The notes beneath the pieces are model-generated. The model was not told the DNA's origin, made no database searches, and worked only from the letters and a program-made list of their open reading frames with translations. From assembly GCA_900169235.1 (NCBI GenBank), contig FWCC01000048.1:1-64000 (forward strand): DNA of 64,000 nt, read 5' to 3'. Origin of the DNA: Zarea fungicola. Taxonomy: Eukaryota; Ascomycota; Sordariomycetes; Hypocreales; Cordycipitaceae. Both the position numbers and the translations under genes were made by a program. Each line of letters begins with the position of its first letter. Position 1 is the first letter of the stretch. Below are positions 46,890 through 59,534 of the stretch, piece after piece.

Positions 46890-49380
46890 GTTGACTGCAA
46901 GTAACGAGCGGCTAACCCGTGGGACGACTTGCGCAAATAGAAGAAACGACGAGATGTTTGAACTGGGACGTCTTGAGAATCAAGGCGCAATCGAATTTGG
47001 AGCCGTAAGGAATGGTGACACGAGACCAGACCAGGCGAAGAAATATGCGAAACCAAGGGGGCGGTTTCTCGTCCAGTTTGCCCTCTGCCGTTCCTCTCTG
47101 TCCGACTTATATATTAAAGCTGAAATTTTTGGTAGTAGATTATTAAATCCGCGTCCAAGGGACCTTGGAGATAGTGAGCCGATAAGGTAAATGGAATAGA
47201 GGGGAAGAAGAGAAAAAGGGTCTGAAAGCCGTTCGACCCTGAAAAGGAATGAATGGGGGGCGGAGATACTAGGAGACCGTGGGGCCGAGGAGGGATGGGT
47301 TAACAGTGGGTGCAGGTCGCCGGCGCAACAGGGAACAATTTCCGAATGACTGCAGGCCAAGCCTTTTCTTTTCTCCCTAGAAGTAGCTGCTGGCTTTTTT
47401 ATTTATTGTACAAGTCAATGGGCTTGACACTTTAGTTTGTGGCTGGCAGACTCGTCAAACTTTGCCCGCCTCTTGTTCCTGTCTCGTACTATACCTGCAC
47501 CATCAGTTGGTGGAGTATCCCGTCTGTCCAAGCAAGACAGGTAGTTTCTGGCTAGGAGCAACGCTGAACGGATTGACTGCTCTTTCGAGGCAAGGCGGAT
47601 TATTTTATTAGTGGGTTGTTTTGGACCCGTCGATCTGGAGTGAGCGCGTCACTATGCTGCACCAGCCCACACAAATTTGCTTCGCCGCCCACACCGATGC
47701 GAAAACGAGCTGAGCATTTAAAACTTGCAGCATGGGTCAGCATGTTTATTTCGTCTGGTCTGGACACGGTTGATAAAATAATCATCTGCAGTGGATCATC
47801 ATAACCCCTACAAGCTCCACTGAAGCCGTCAAGCTACAAGCTAGCCTGTTATTTTTTTTGCGCTGTATTTCACTTCCTCTTCCTCATCTTTGTATGTAGA
47901 ATTTGCATCCTCGCGGCTGTCGTTGAGAATTTAGATGCACGATTGCCGGTTACGGATGCGCCGTATTCGTATAATTGGAGCCGCATAATCGATCTGTTTA
48001 GGTACCGCCAGGGGCGCATTCTGGAGCTCATTTGTTTGGTGTATACCTGCCCGTCGCCGCAACATCACATGCTGACAGCCGGTACCGTAGTAGCACTCGG
48101 CGCTGGTCACTGGGACGTCGGCACCACACCATCCCTGCACACTTGTCCCAGGGTCTAGTCCAATGACAACCTCGATGTCGCCGACAGGAAAGCCTCATTT
48201 GGCACTAGGGTATCCACAGAGATGCGATGCGACACCACCTTTTAATCCTCCGAATAGACGATTTAGGCTGTGAAATGTTAAATTTAATAATAATAAATAA
48301 TAGAATTTAATTCAAACAATGAAGTCTTTACAGTACTGTATCATGAAACAATACATTCCATCAATATTAAAGCTCTGCCTTAAATGAGACGTGGTTTTTG
48401 GATGGAGGTTTAGGAGCAGAAATATCAGTGTGGCTAATGCGAATACGGCGGGCCGTCTACCTTGCTCACCACCAGAGCTGCAGAGGTAAGGTGCCAACGA
48501 GTGCCTGCCGCGACAACTATAGGAACATAAGGTATTGGGTATTAGGTGCAGCATACTCCGTAGAGTATGTTAGAATAGCAGACCGTAGTTTGTGGTTCGA
48601 AGGATATAAACAAATTCTGATTAGCGGAACAGGAAAAAAATTGACCAATCAGTGCAGCCTCTCTTGGCTTAGCTTCTCAGCTTAACATCACCCACGATGC
48701 CGCCACCAAAAATAACTTCCGCTTCCATACCAGACGCTTGGATAAATTTACGTTATCTCTTTAATTTATTTCTAGGCATAAATGGCTACCGAATCGATTT
48801 TTATCGGATCTATGGTTTTGTTACGGAGTAGCAGTGCGCACAATGCAAGCCAGGATCTAGACGATCGACCTCGAATGCAGCGCTACGAGATTGCGCCCGT
48901 AGCGTAAGGGTGATGGCCACATTTTTTCCCAACCTCTTGTTTGAACATAGAGGTCTTAATTCGTTACCGAGCAAAGCTACATGTCAAGGACTTCGCCTGA
49001 TTGTCGATGAACTACAATTGATATCCAAGGTATTTTTACTGCCATTCACGGCATTGGCATCGCCTTACTCTGACTGAGTGAGGAGGTTCACCCAGCTCAA
49101 AGTATTAGTGAATAGGCAGTCAGCTATAATATGAAATCCGCACGGCGCGCAGCTTCCCACGGGCGCATCGAGTTAATTATGACAAGCTTTGTATCACCTG
49201 CTTATGCAAATGCAGTGCGTGTTTGAGTTGCCGGCTGCCTACTGCCAAGAGCTGGCAGCTGGCAGGTGTGGCAGCAAACGGACCACATAGCCACGATGCT
49301 AGCAGTCCCCTTTGTGCACGATACCAACTCAACCAAAACATTGCCCATGAATTGAATTCCGTTCCCTGGTATTGTCCGCC
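46890..49380. other. divergent promoter region and spacer
   Basis: The transporter (minus strand) and the next gene (plus strand) start at its two ends. The half next to the transporter is probably its leader. TACTCCGTA occurs at 48554 and TACGGAGTA at 48832. AT-rich sequence (TAATAATAATAAATAATAG) lies at about 48285. No gene is supported. Confidence 0.5.
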
Positions 49381-52154
49381 ATGCCTGATGCAGTCGAGTT
49401 CTACCTTACTTGCAACCCTCCCCTGCTACCGCGAGGTGTATCGGAAGTAATACGCCTCGTCAAAGACCAAGAGGTATGTTCGCTCCTGGCATGATTTCCC
49501 AGATGCACAGAACTAAGCCAGTATTTTGGTGCTTTTTGAACAGGGTCTCCTTGAAATACTCTTTGAGCCACATGGGCCTTGGTTCAAATGCATCGCATTC
49601 TCTCCACGTAAACAACAAGTCTGTTCCGCCATTGAAGAAAGTCTGTTGGATATCGCCGGAGACGATGTTAATATACTCGACACGCCGGAGACTACAGAAG
49701 CGGACATATCCATCACTTCACCGGATCCTCGCATGATTCCATGGTCAGAATTCTCGACAGCAGAGGCCGGTTCAATCAGGTTCGCAGATGCCGACGTATT
49801 TCCCGAACTAATTTCGGAGCTTCGTTACAAAACATTGTGGACTGGCCTCGAGAAATACTCGACAGTTGGCTTTTCTGAGCTTCTTCATCGATGCAACAGC
49901 CTGCTTGGTCCCTGCGCCACACCGCAAGACAAGGGCGAATTTGAGAAGTTAATGAAGTGCAAGATTTCATACAACATGCGCGAATCCCTCTTATACATTG
50001 GATCAGATGACAGCCAGGAAGTGATTGACCAGACTGTCCAAAAGTTGGATACATTGGTGCACATATACGTGAGCGAACCACTCATCAAAACCTAGCCACT
50101 GCTAACTTATCAGCATAACATGAATCGCGTTCGACACCAGCTTGTGCTAGATACTGAAGATGGTCAGCACTTGGCATATAAATGGCTGTCCCACCTTGGC
50201 TTCCACCGGTCAACTTATCTTCAGTACCAACCTGGTGCTACATCCAGCGACAGCCTTATGCTAATGGAGGCAGCAGCCGTTCGAATCCCACACGTGAATG
50301 TCCACGGGTACTGGATACCTGAGCCACAGTTCGGAACAACCTCATTGCCTAGCACCCCCTCAACGGATAGAGATACCGTGAAACTTCGAAATTATGACTA
50401 CAAGACAACAATTGATAAAAGGCTTCACTTGTCCGATGAGATTGCCTTTCCAGATGAACAGACCGGCGTAATAGAAAACTGGCGCGACATGGTCAGGGAG
50501 GCCAGTACATCTCCGGTAGAGAGCATATTTCCTACAAGATTGGAGAGTACGCCCGGTGGCGACACAATCAACGACGATAACCTATTTTACAGCCTTAACA
50601 GCAATGACTCCAGTGAACTCTCTGACAGAGGCTCCAATTGCTCTGCACTCATGACCGATTTACTGGATGATATTCCAGTTAATATTAAGTACACTCTGCC
50701 TGCTATCATTAGGAGTACGGAGGAGAAATATCGAGGTACTGTTGACACTGATGGGGCGGAAGACCTTATCTCTTTTGAGGAGATATACAAGGAAACAACA
50801 GCTGTTACAAGTGCACGAGGTCTTAACGTGGAAAACCTAGCTTTTATTCCTTTCGACCAACACTCTGAACATGATAGTACCCCTGAAGCCATGGAGGCGG
50901 CCATCATCAACGCAAAGACAAAAGAGTTTTCGGTTACTAAGCCGAAGAATTTAGACCTTCCAAAGTCTTCAAAAGTCGCACTCAGACGAAATCTTAACTC
51001 GGCTGCATCAAGCATTACCGAGGCTACAGTCTACCTTCAAACTGCCATGCACGCCTTGAAGTTAATGCCAGGACGAGTTTCTATACGTCTGGAGTTCGGG
51101 AGAATATTTTTGAAAGGAGTTCGCGAGTCGCACATTGATATCTCTCAGACGCTCAAGTTTGAGCTCAACGAGGTATTAAAGCAGTTGAGAGGAGTTGACA
51201 GAAATTGCACGGGATTTTCCTCCACGCTGTCGGCCAAAGAGGATGATATTTCAAAACTGACACGAATTGTGCCCGAAGGGACAGCTGACTGGGAACTTTT
51301 TGAGACGAGAGTGTTTTATGACCTGCACTGTAGCTTTGGGCCGTCTGCCAATGGCTGCTCGGTGGTGGAGGTTGACCCCGAGCGAGGCACTACCTGCCGC
51401 AGTGGCTTTGCTGAGTGCTTTGCACTCTACCTACACTTTCCCAAGGACCAGTGGGATTTGAGGTTGATTGGTCGTCAACACTACGATTTGACTGGGATAG
51501 AAAAAACCTGGATTGAGGGTTGGTTGGAGTCAAGCAAGGTGTCGTATGTTTTCTGCTCTGCATTGGCAGTATAACTCGCTTGACAAGAAAGACTAACTTG
51601 ATGAAACCAGAAAACTAGCCAAGGGTGGGTTGAAATTTGAATTTCTCGATCGATCAGGGAATCTTGCCACCGTGAAGGGTATCGTGATTCGACACGTACT
51701 CTTGTACAAACAAGGCGAGTCTGACACTGCATTGACAATTACGTTCAGTCGGAAGCTGAATTTGGTCTCTGTGACCGGTCAAAAGGCTGGGCCTATGATA
51801 CCCGTGACCTGGCAGACGCCAAAAAATCGGCCGCCGGGCAAGGCAATGCCGGATGAGTGGGTGAAAGCGTCGCTGCGGTCCCGAGTTGTCGATGACTTGT
51901 TCGACGCTGAGGCACCGTCTCCGGCAGCGAACAGAGCAGGCGACGGCAAGCCTCACTACAGCATGCCAGATTATGACAAGCAACTTGCAGGGCTGACCGA
52001 GATGGCTAGCTGTGGTGGCGCCATGATCAAATATATGAACAGCATCGGACAGAACAATAACAACGGTCAATGTTTAGACTCGAAGGGTATCTCAACGCAA
52101 CCCTCATCGCAACCGAACGGAAAGGATAAGGGCAACAGGGTAGAGTACTGGTGA
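49381..52154 (+). CDS. large fungal protein of unknown function
   Basis: Exons 49381-49473, 49544-50068, 50114-51543 and 51611-52154 give 863 aa. The start MPDAVEFYLTCNPPLLPRGV and the next segments (VIRLVKDQEGLLEILFEP) look folded. Alternating strand/helix patterns in the first 250 residues could be small alpha/beta RNA-binding-type domains, but I cannot name them. A polar linker covers about residues 250-480. A second folded region around 500-720 contains MPGRVSIRLEFGRIFLKGV, WELFETRVFYDLHC and KTWIEGWLESSK. The last 100 residues are polar and disordered (QNNNNGQ). Splice junctions were chosen by frame and GT/AG; GTATGT was taken as donor of the last intron. No signal peptide or membrane segment. 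I do not recognise the family. Confidence 0.75.
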
Positions 52155-52885
52155 GATGACTCGGTTGGCTGTCACGACAGTTGACATGCACGAAATTTGT
52201 AATGATGAGAAAGTGTCAAAGGATTTTGCGAAGTAACTGAGAGAATAGTAAAGAGAAGACAAGATAATATTTCAATATTTCATCTATATAATCCAACGCC
52301 TTGAGAGACTAAGGAGAAACGATGGACATTCCGTTTTGCTGTCTGCAAATGCCAGTCGAAAAGAGAAGAGACAAGTCAACAAAGAGAACAAGAGTTTCAG
52401 AGATGGACGGTAAGAGAAGCAAAGAGAAAGTAAATGTGTTGTATCCTGCTGCGTCTACTAGAAACTTTTGCACATCTATATTGTAGATTTGGACTTTTTG
52501 CCGGGCTATAAAGCGAAAAACAACAAAGAAGACAATGGGAGTGGGAATAATAATAATTAAACAAAAAAGAATAAAGAGATGAAAGAAAGAAAGATTGAAA
52601 AAAAAGGACAGGAAATGTGACATGAATCATAACACGCCCTGTTTGCTGTTTATCTGGCGTTTTAAAACTGGTGACGGGGATATTTGCTGGTAGGATATAG
52701 TCGCCGGGGTCTCTCATATATGCGGTAGTAGTAAGTATTTCAGTGATGATTTTTTTTTACCCTTTCAGTAATGGTGGTAAGAAAGTTTTGACTTTGTGAT
52801 GTTGGCTGGAAAGTGACGGGAGAATGAAAGTAAGGGGGGGAGGGGGGGACGAGGCCAAAAGTGCGCAGCAGAACTCTCTTCCTGA
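52155..52885. other. convergent intergenic spacer
   Basis: 3' flanks of the preceding plus-strand gene and of the She3-like gene. Purine-rich on the plus strand, with a GGGGGGAGGGGGGG stretch near 52835. No gene is seen. Confidence 0.5.
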
Positions 52886-54665
52886 TTATTGCGCATCCTT
52901 GACGTTATTCTTGACATTGAGAGCCCATTTCAGTTTATGCAGCGCCTCCCTCGCCTCGGCCAGCATCCTCTCCTGCTCCTCTTCCCTCCTCTTGGCATTC
53001 GTCTTGATGTCCCGCAGGTCATCGTCCTGCGTCTGTTTGTACAGAGCAAACAGCGCCGCCATGTCCTCCTTTTCGCGCCGCAGGCCTTTGATGTTGCTGT
53101 CCTGCTGCTCGCACAGCTCGCGGAGCGTCTGGATGCGGTCGTCGTCCCTCGCGCGCTCGTCCACAATCTCGGCAATCTCGCCGCGCATCTTGGCCACGGC
53201 GCGTCCGACCTGGTCCCCTTGCTCGCGCCAGTGCGAGGCGATGGCGTTGTACCGGCCCTCCATGAGCGCCGCCTGCGTCGTCGCCTGCTCGACCTGCGTC
53301 TTGGTGTCGGCGCGCACCTTTTGCATCTCCGACTTCCACACGCGCTCCGAGTCGAGCGCGGCGAGCGTCTTCCTGCGCTCAATGTCGAGCGCCGTCGTCA
53401 GGGACTCGACCTGGCGCTCCTTGCGAGCAAGCAGCGTCTTGGTCACGTTGGCTTCGAGGAGGCGCCCCTCGTAGTCGCCCATCATGCGCTCCATCTTGTC
53501 CTCGAGGAGCTTGGCGGCCTGCTTGGCCTCCTCGGCGCGCAGGCGCTCTATTTGAATCTCGCGCTTGAGGCCGTCATTGTCACTGACGAGCTTGTTGATG
53601 ACACGCCCCGTCTTGCCCAGGCCGGCCTTGCCAATGGTCGAGTCCCAGTGGCCGCCTGCGGCGCCATTCTCCGTGTCTGTGGTGTCGGAGAGCACCGAGG
53701 TGTCGTGGGGTAGCTGCTGCTGCGACTCTATTACGCGGACGCCATTGGCGCTCCAGCGATTTGGCGTCGTCGCTGTCGTCGTCTCGGTGGGAGAAGCCTC
53801 GTTACGACCTCCCCCTAAAGATCGATGTTGTTGTGTGCTGGATTTGGGGGTGCCTTGGTCGAAGGCAGTCGAGCCGGCGCTCGTGTTGCTGTTTGTACTG
53901 CTAGAAAAGGGACTGCTGCCTTGTTTGTTGTCTGGGCTATGCGATTCGGAGCCGCTGTCGAAGCTTGGAACACTGCGAATGGTAGCCGTACGTCCAAGGG
54001 CAGCGTGCTTGCCGACGACAATGTTGCGCGAGGCTGTTTGCATGCTATTGATAGAGCCGGTCGAGGCGGGAGTTAGGGTTCGGATGGCGGTGGTGTTGTT
54101 GTCGTCATTTAGCAATTGAGTCTTGTCTTTGACGGGGAGCACGTCTTTGGCAGCTAATTATCGTGGAAAAAGAAACGTAGTTTCAACGTCAGCGTTGGTG
54201 TAGCGAGCGAGACTTTTTCTTCTGTCTTGGAACGAGTGATGTCGGGTTTAAGGAGGTTGGAGTGTGATTGGGAAAGGCTTTGCAGAAGTAGTGACGTCTT
54301 GGGTATTTTTTTTTTTTTCTTTTCTCTGTTCGTCTGAGTTGAGCAGGGGACCGAAGTGCGAGCAAGGGTTATGTGGATGTCGTTGAGTGGTGTGTGTGCA
54401 GTGTGCGGACAGTAGTATGGAGAGTGAGCAGCGCGGCGATTCTAGATGGGTGAGGCGTAGTACAGAAATCAACTGGCAACTGGCCAACTGGGGCAGTGCC
54501 GTCACTAGACCGACAACCAGGGCCTAACTGCCAGATATGGGGAACCAAAGCAAACAATTCGATTCAAGGGAAAATGGGTGGGCTCTTTTAATAAGATTCC
54601 TTCGTACCTTGAGCTGTGTCTTGATGTATGGCGAAATTTTGTTTTTGAAGGCGCTTTCGTGGCAT
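52886..54665 (-). CDS. SHE3: She3-like coiled-coil protein
   Basis: Exons 54665-54608 and 54153-52886 give 441 aa. About residues 30-200 are disordered and Ser/Thr-rich. From VINKLVSDNDGLKREIQIE onward the protein is a continuous coiled coil to the C-terminus, including EEAKQAAKLLEDKMERMM and LLARKERQVESL. This matches proteins annotated as SWI5-dependent HO expression protein 3 in filamentous ascomycetes. In yeast She3 links She2-bound mRNA to myosin Myo4; whether the role holds here is unknown. The first exon (MPRKRLQKQNF) is joined over a 454-nt intron. I chose it because the main frame has no ATG before its conserved part and this junction fits in phase. The body is secure, the first exon less so. 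Plus-strand frames over this gene are shadows. Confidence 0.7.
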
Positions 54666-56019
54666 TGTTCTGCTGAGTCGGTGGGTGACCCCAGAAGATA
54701 CACGGTGGGAAAGTGACAAGTGAGATGACGGCTTTGGCAGAAAGCTCAAGCAGACTGTTTCGGTCACTTCGGGGAAGAAAAGACGGCCGGCCTTGGTGGA
54801 CGCGTTTTTGTTTGTCTGGTCTGGCACAGGTTGTGTCTCTGTGTGCGTGTGTGGCGCGCGCTTTGTATTGATTGAATCGCTATATCAAAACCGCTTGAGA
54901 GGCCTCTGGAAATCCGTGCAGCTAGGCCCGGTCTTTAATATTAATGGATGCGGGATGTCGGGAACCGTCCTTCGGGGCGTCTCTTTTTTAGTGGTCGGAA
55001 GTATCCTCTGCGGCCCGCAACGTGAGATTGTAATTGTAAGTGGTGATGTCAAGTTTGGGTCGCTAGCCGTCTGTAATTTGGTCCGAAATATAGCCAAAAT
55101 ATACATGGATTTTTTTTTAAAATAAAAAAGAAGAAGAAGACTTTGAAAGACCGCCCTCACATTTCATGTGAAAAATAGTAAATAAGAAAAGGATTCATAA
55201 AAAAAGTACCCCGTACAGGGAAGTAGGATTGTTGAAAGAATGCCTGCATGCACGGACACGGACACTGACACGACACGCATAACACTGACTGTGAACTTGA
55301 ACAAAGGGGGGGCAATCTAAAATAACTAACATCATTGTTGCTAACTAATAGTACGGAATATTGCCATATTAATAGTGCATTCCCCCCCTACCATCCTCAG
55401 CTTTCAAATTCCACTCCCTGTCTCTTATCTTTTTTTTTTTTTTTTGCTTCGTCTGGTATGCAGTACAAGTTTTCAGGGGAAATTGCCATCAAGCCCAGCG
55501 CCACAAACTCCGACTAGCAGTCTTCTCTCGACTTTCCTGCACACTTTGTCTCACTACGCGCTCAGCTAAATTGACAATTTGTCGACCCTGTACTTAATTG
55601 ATCGTAGTCAGTGATTGGCAGGCAGAATATATGCTCTTTGCTTTGTAGACCACCAATTCTTCCTTTTTTCGTTCTGTCGATCATTGACGAAGTTGGATTC
55701 TCATGATATTACACTCTGCTTTGTGATTACGCAGAATGCCAAACCATGAGAGCGTTGTTTTGTATCCTGCCACACTGTGGCCTTGAATTCCGTCACGACT
55801 CATACTGAGGCTATGTTGCCTGTAGGCCGGCCCTTAGCATGCATCTAATGTACAAAAAAAATTCGTGCTTTTTAGGTATGATTTCCTTTGTCATTCCCAG
55901 ATAAACGCCTGCAAAACATATGCCATCCTCTGTATACACCACGGATATCATCTTCGTCTCCCCAATGGTCCCATTTCCGAAACGAACTAAATCAAACCGG
56001 ACAAACAAAACAAATGCTA
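54666..56019. other. spacer upstream of the She3-like gene and 3' flank of PTA1
   Basis: The left part is the promoter of the She3-like gene; the right end is the 3' flank of PTA1 on the same strand. There is a T run of about 17 near 55430. Short frames here are low in complexity and not supported. Confidence 0.45.
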
Positions 56020-58444
56020 CTACGCGGCAATAGCAGTGTCCGTTGTCGATGACGTTTCCTCAGCATTACTTGCTGTCGCCGCTTCCACGAACCCTGGTCT
56101 ATACTTGGCCAAGTACCTGGCCGCCATGGTCCGCGCATCTTCGACTATAGCCATAACGTTAGCATTGTTGTCGTTATTATTCGCAGTTGGCATCATTTGG
56201 GGATGAAAAGAAAAGGAAGCACTTACACTCTGTCCAAATATCTTGCACTGTATCCAAGGCCATCTCCTTTACTGGCGGTCGCATGATCACCAGATACAGT
56301 AGACTAGTCAATGCCAACTGAACCACAAGCGGATCGCGACACATGCGCTTCACTCGAGCCAGCATGTCCCGATTCAGCTCGGGAATCTCGCTGAGGAATC
56401 GCGTCAAAACCTTGTCCTGCGGGTGCACATACGGCAGAAACCCATCCAGCAGACGCAGCGCACACTTTTCATAGTATTTTGGATAGTCGCGGTTTGTCTT
56501 GCTAAGCAGTCGATCATTGTACCACTCCTCGCAGAGCCATGACACGGCTACGTCAATATGCCGACGGAAATCCTCCATTACATAGTTGTACAACACTTCG
56601 CGGATCCCATTTGACAGTGACTGCGACGATGCGTTGCCGTCATCTTCTTCACCCTTGACCAGAATTTCATCTAACCCGACTGATGATCTCGTCGCAAGGC
56701 GCGTCAATATCGTCAGCCACGAGTCTTTGGTGCCAGAGCTGGCCGCGAGGCGAACAAAGCCTGCTTTGGCCTTTTTACCGGATGAGTCCTCTAGAGATCT
56801 CATCATCTCGACCACCTTGGCTACTGTGCCTGTACCAGCACTAAGTGCCATCTCCGGTGTTAATTCTTGTGGCTGAGACAAGCTGAATGACTTGAGCGCC
56901 AAGTTGTCCTCGAGGTGGATAGAGTCTAGCCCTGATGGTTCGCTATCTAGCTTGTTCAGAATCTGTTCCGTGTCCTCGGCTTGGTAGAAATCGGGTTCAT
57001 AGTCATCGTCATCGTCATCAACACCAAGAGGTGCCGTATTGGGATTCAGTTCTCGGGCAGGAGCATTAGCCACCGTTTGCAGTCTTTCTCGGACCCCCTC
57101 TACGGCTTTAGCGAGCAGTTGGGGATCCAATTGAGCGAGAGTCGTCACCGCCAGCTTCGTCACCATCGCTGGGGGCAGTAGCGTTAAATCAAATGTCTTC
57201 AGCCCGTCGTTTCCTACCAAGCTGAACAGATCTGCGAGGCTGTGAGGCCCAGGTCCTAGTGGCGGTATCTGTATCTGTGTCGAGGTAATGCGTTGGCGTT
57301 TCGCATCATAGCCATCATGCTGAGGCGCATCCAGTGGTCGTTTCTTCCCGCTGTCATCAAATGCCTCTGCAACCATGCGCATGTTCCTCTCAATATGCTG
57401 CTGTAGCCTGGGCACAATAGGGTTGTGGGGGTCTCTTCTACTCAAGTTGACCAGAAGTGAACGAACGGTCTTCTCCATTGACCGAATCAAGACTTTACTT
57501 CTCGGCGTCAAGGGAGACGGTGCGAGATTGAGGGGGCTAAAGGCGAAGATGGCGTTAATGATTCGATTGGAGGTTTCTGGTCTCGTTCTAATCAGGATAG
57601 ATAGACAGTTAAGCGTGGCGTCAACAAGGAGCGCATCACTTGAATGATTAGTTTCTCGAACATTGCTATGCAGCTTCGTTTATAAGCCACTTACTTGCTC
57701 TCTTGCAGGACACCAAGCATACGGTCGAGTAGGCCAGATGCTTCGGCTTCCAGAGTTTGGGGATTTAGTGTTTGATGATTCTGCGGGATTCTATCCAGGG
57801 AAATGTCGAGACCGCCAGCATACTGTGCGCCATGTTAGCAAACCTGTGTTGATAACTAGCATATAAAACGTACTCTATGATCTCCCATTGAAGAGAGTGT
57901 CTGCGCCAGCACCACGCGCTGCGCAAACTTGATGCAGCAGATTCTGACCGAAGGAGGCGCGGTATCCCAGATCTGCAAAATCCTTTGTTTTATGCCGACC
58001 ATTCGTTCCCAGGTAACTGTATCGTACGAATTGTTGATTCTGTTATTGACAGTTAGCATCTGTGACCGCATGACATGTGCTCCCTCCAGCCTTCTATCCA
58101 ACTTACATCCATCTCAAGGCAAGCGGGTAGATGCTCGCCGCCGTCTGTATCACGCTCCTCAAGACATACTGGTCCTCGTCCTCCTTTTGCATCAGAGACT
58201 CGAGCGTGGCCAAGACGTACGGTGCCATCGTCTCCTTTTCACCGTTGGGTAGCGCTGGCGTCGCAAAGGCTTCGGCCAGGAAGTCAGCGCCCCATCTTCG
58301 CAGCTCCAGCGCCGCTGTAGGTCCTATACTGGGGAGAAGGCCGCGCACAACATTGGAGTAGTACTTGACATCGTTAAGTACAAGCTTGCGAGCATCGTTC
58401 AGCGATCGGATCTGCTGCGACAGCGACATCTCGGCGGTCGCCAT
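56020..58444 (-). CDS. PTA1: mRNA cleavage and polyadenylation factor subunit Pta1 (symplekin)
   Basis: Exons 58444-58107, 58039-57874, 57822-57695, 57638-56227 and 56144-56020 give 722 aa. The N-terminus (LNDARKLVLNDVKYYSNVV) and the helical repeats that follow (RICCIKFAQRVVLAQTL, LLVDATLNCLSILIRTRPE) are the Pta1/symplekin HEAT-like domain. An acidic linker with DDDDDDYEPDF lies in the middle. The C-terminal half is helical. Pta1 is a scaffold of the cleavage and polyadenylation factor in the nucleus, bridging the phosphatase module (Ssu72) and the endonuclease module. All four introns have GTAAGT or GTACGT donors. The last exon (ARTMAARYLAKYRPGF) is short and is missed without splicing. 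Length fits filamentous fungal orthologues. Confidence 0.88.
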
Positions 58445-59254
58445 TGTTCTCGGTGGGATGGAGACGGTCGCGCAAGTGACCCCAGCACCTGAAGCGAATC
58501 CGTAAAACTTGTTTCAAGATCTAGGTTTGTTGTTTCACACAATATGGCGTTTTCGGTGAAGGCTTGCAATTGATGTCTACAAAGCGAAGGTAATGCTTTC
58601 GTAGCCAGCTGTGACTTTCAGCCTCGCGCGCCGTGGTTGGACCGTGGCAGCTGGTCGTTTTCTTATCTTTTCGTCATGCTCCGTTGGATAGTGTATCGAT
58701 GAGAAAGGCGGATGGTTTCGTGGAGGAATCACAAAGCTTGGCCGACAGCTGATACTCGTGACCGCTTCCGTTCGCCAGGTCGTCTCTTTCAATCCTAATC
58801 GCGGAAAGGTTGTTGAATGTAAAGCTCTGGCAGGCTTGTTCTGACGCGGATCCGTAGCACTACTTAGGTACTGGGCTAGTGCGGCTGTAGGTACAGTACC
58901 TTAGTACCTCCTAACAGGGCATGGGTCGTGCAGGCTGCTTTCTTGACCCACTGTTAGTTGCCTTGGCCGCTAATTTTCAGCGCCTGCAAGTCTTCTGACA
59001 ACATCATTTAACCGGTGATAAGCCGTCCAGAGACATGTCAAATACTATCGGTTGGAAGCAGGCCAATCTCAACCCTGCTCAATCGCATTATCATTCAACA
59101 AGTGGTTTTCTGCAACAGGTCTTGCCGAGTTACTTCTCACAATACAAGATGATTGGAACATTTCGCCAAACCACGGCCGCCATGTCGCGCACGCAGTTCG
59201 TCAAACCCAAACATTTCCTACATGACCATTAAACCTTTCTAACAAGCCAAACAG
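58445..59254. other. divergent promoter of PTA1 and COA3
   Basis: About 800 bp between head-to-head genes. It contains two clusters of GGTAC/TACCT elements near 58860-58910. The missing first exon of the COA3 gene should lie in its right half, probably around 59149-59220, where ATG codons begin short frames (MIGTFRQTTAAMSRTQF). The CTAAC before position 59241 is a good branch site, but no standard donor in phase was found. Confidence 0.5.
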
Positions 59255-59534
59255 TGACCCGCACTCGACATACTATGATGGCCGCCTACGCCAGGGTCCG
59301 GCTTTGATTCGTGCTCGACGCCCGTATCTTTTCAAGAACGCCGTAACGGGCCTCGGCCTACTGGCTGTTGTCGGTGGCATCTGTAAGTCAGCTCCTGGAA
59401 ACGTTGGGTATATACACTTTAGCACAACATCACTTCTAACAGTGTCGACTACAGACTATTATACCCTCAAGGCTGTCGGCCAGGACGAGTTCGACGATGT
59501 CAAGGTGCCCGATGCGCCAAGACCGGCGAAATAA
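59255..59534 (+). CDS. COA3: cytochrome c oxidase assembly factor Coa3, N-terminal exon unresolved
   Basis: Two secure exons, 59255-59382 and 59455-59534, read from DPHSTYYDGRLRQGPAL to the stop. The motif RQGPALIRARRPYLFKN is followed by one membrane segment (VTGLGLLAVVGGIYYY) and the end DEFDDVKVPDAPRPAK. That is the complete Coa3 pattern: a small inner mitochondrial membrane protein with its tail in the intermembrane space, needed for early assembly of cytochrome oxidase and regulation of Cox1 synthesis. The start codon must lie upstream: the frame before 59255 has a stop and no ATG, and an AACAG acceptor sits exactly at 59254. I could not settle the donor, so the annotation is 5' partial. 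Confidence 0.8.

Noticed and set aside
52824..54119. Long plus-strand frames over the She3-like gene
   Set aside because: Shadows of a GC-rich coding strand; the minus-strand coiled coil is the real product.
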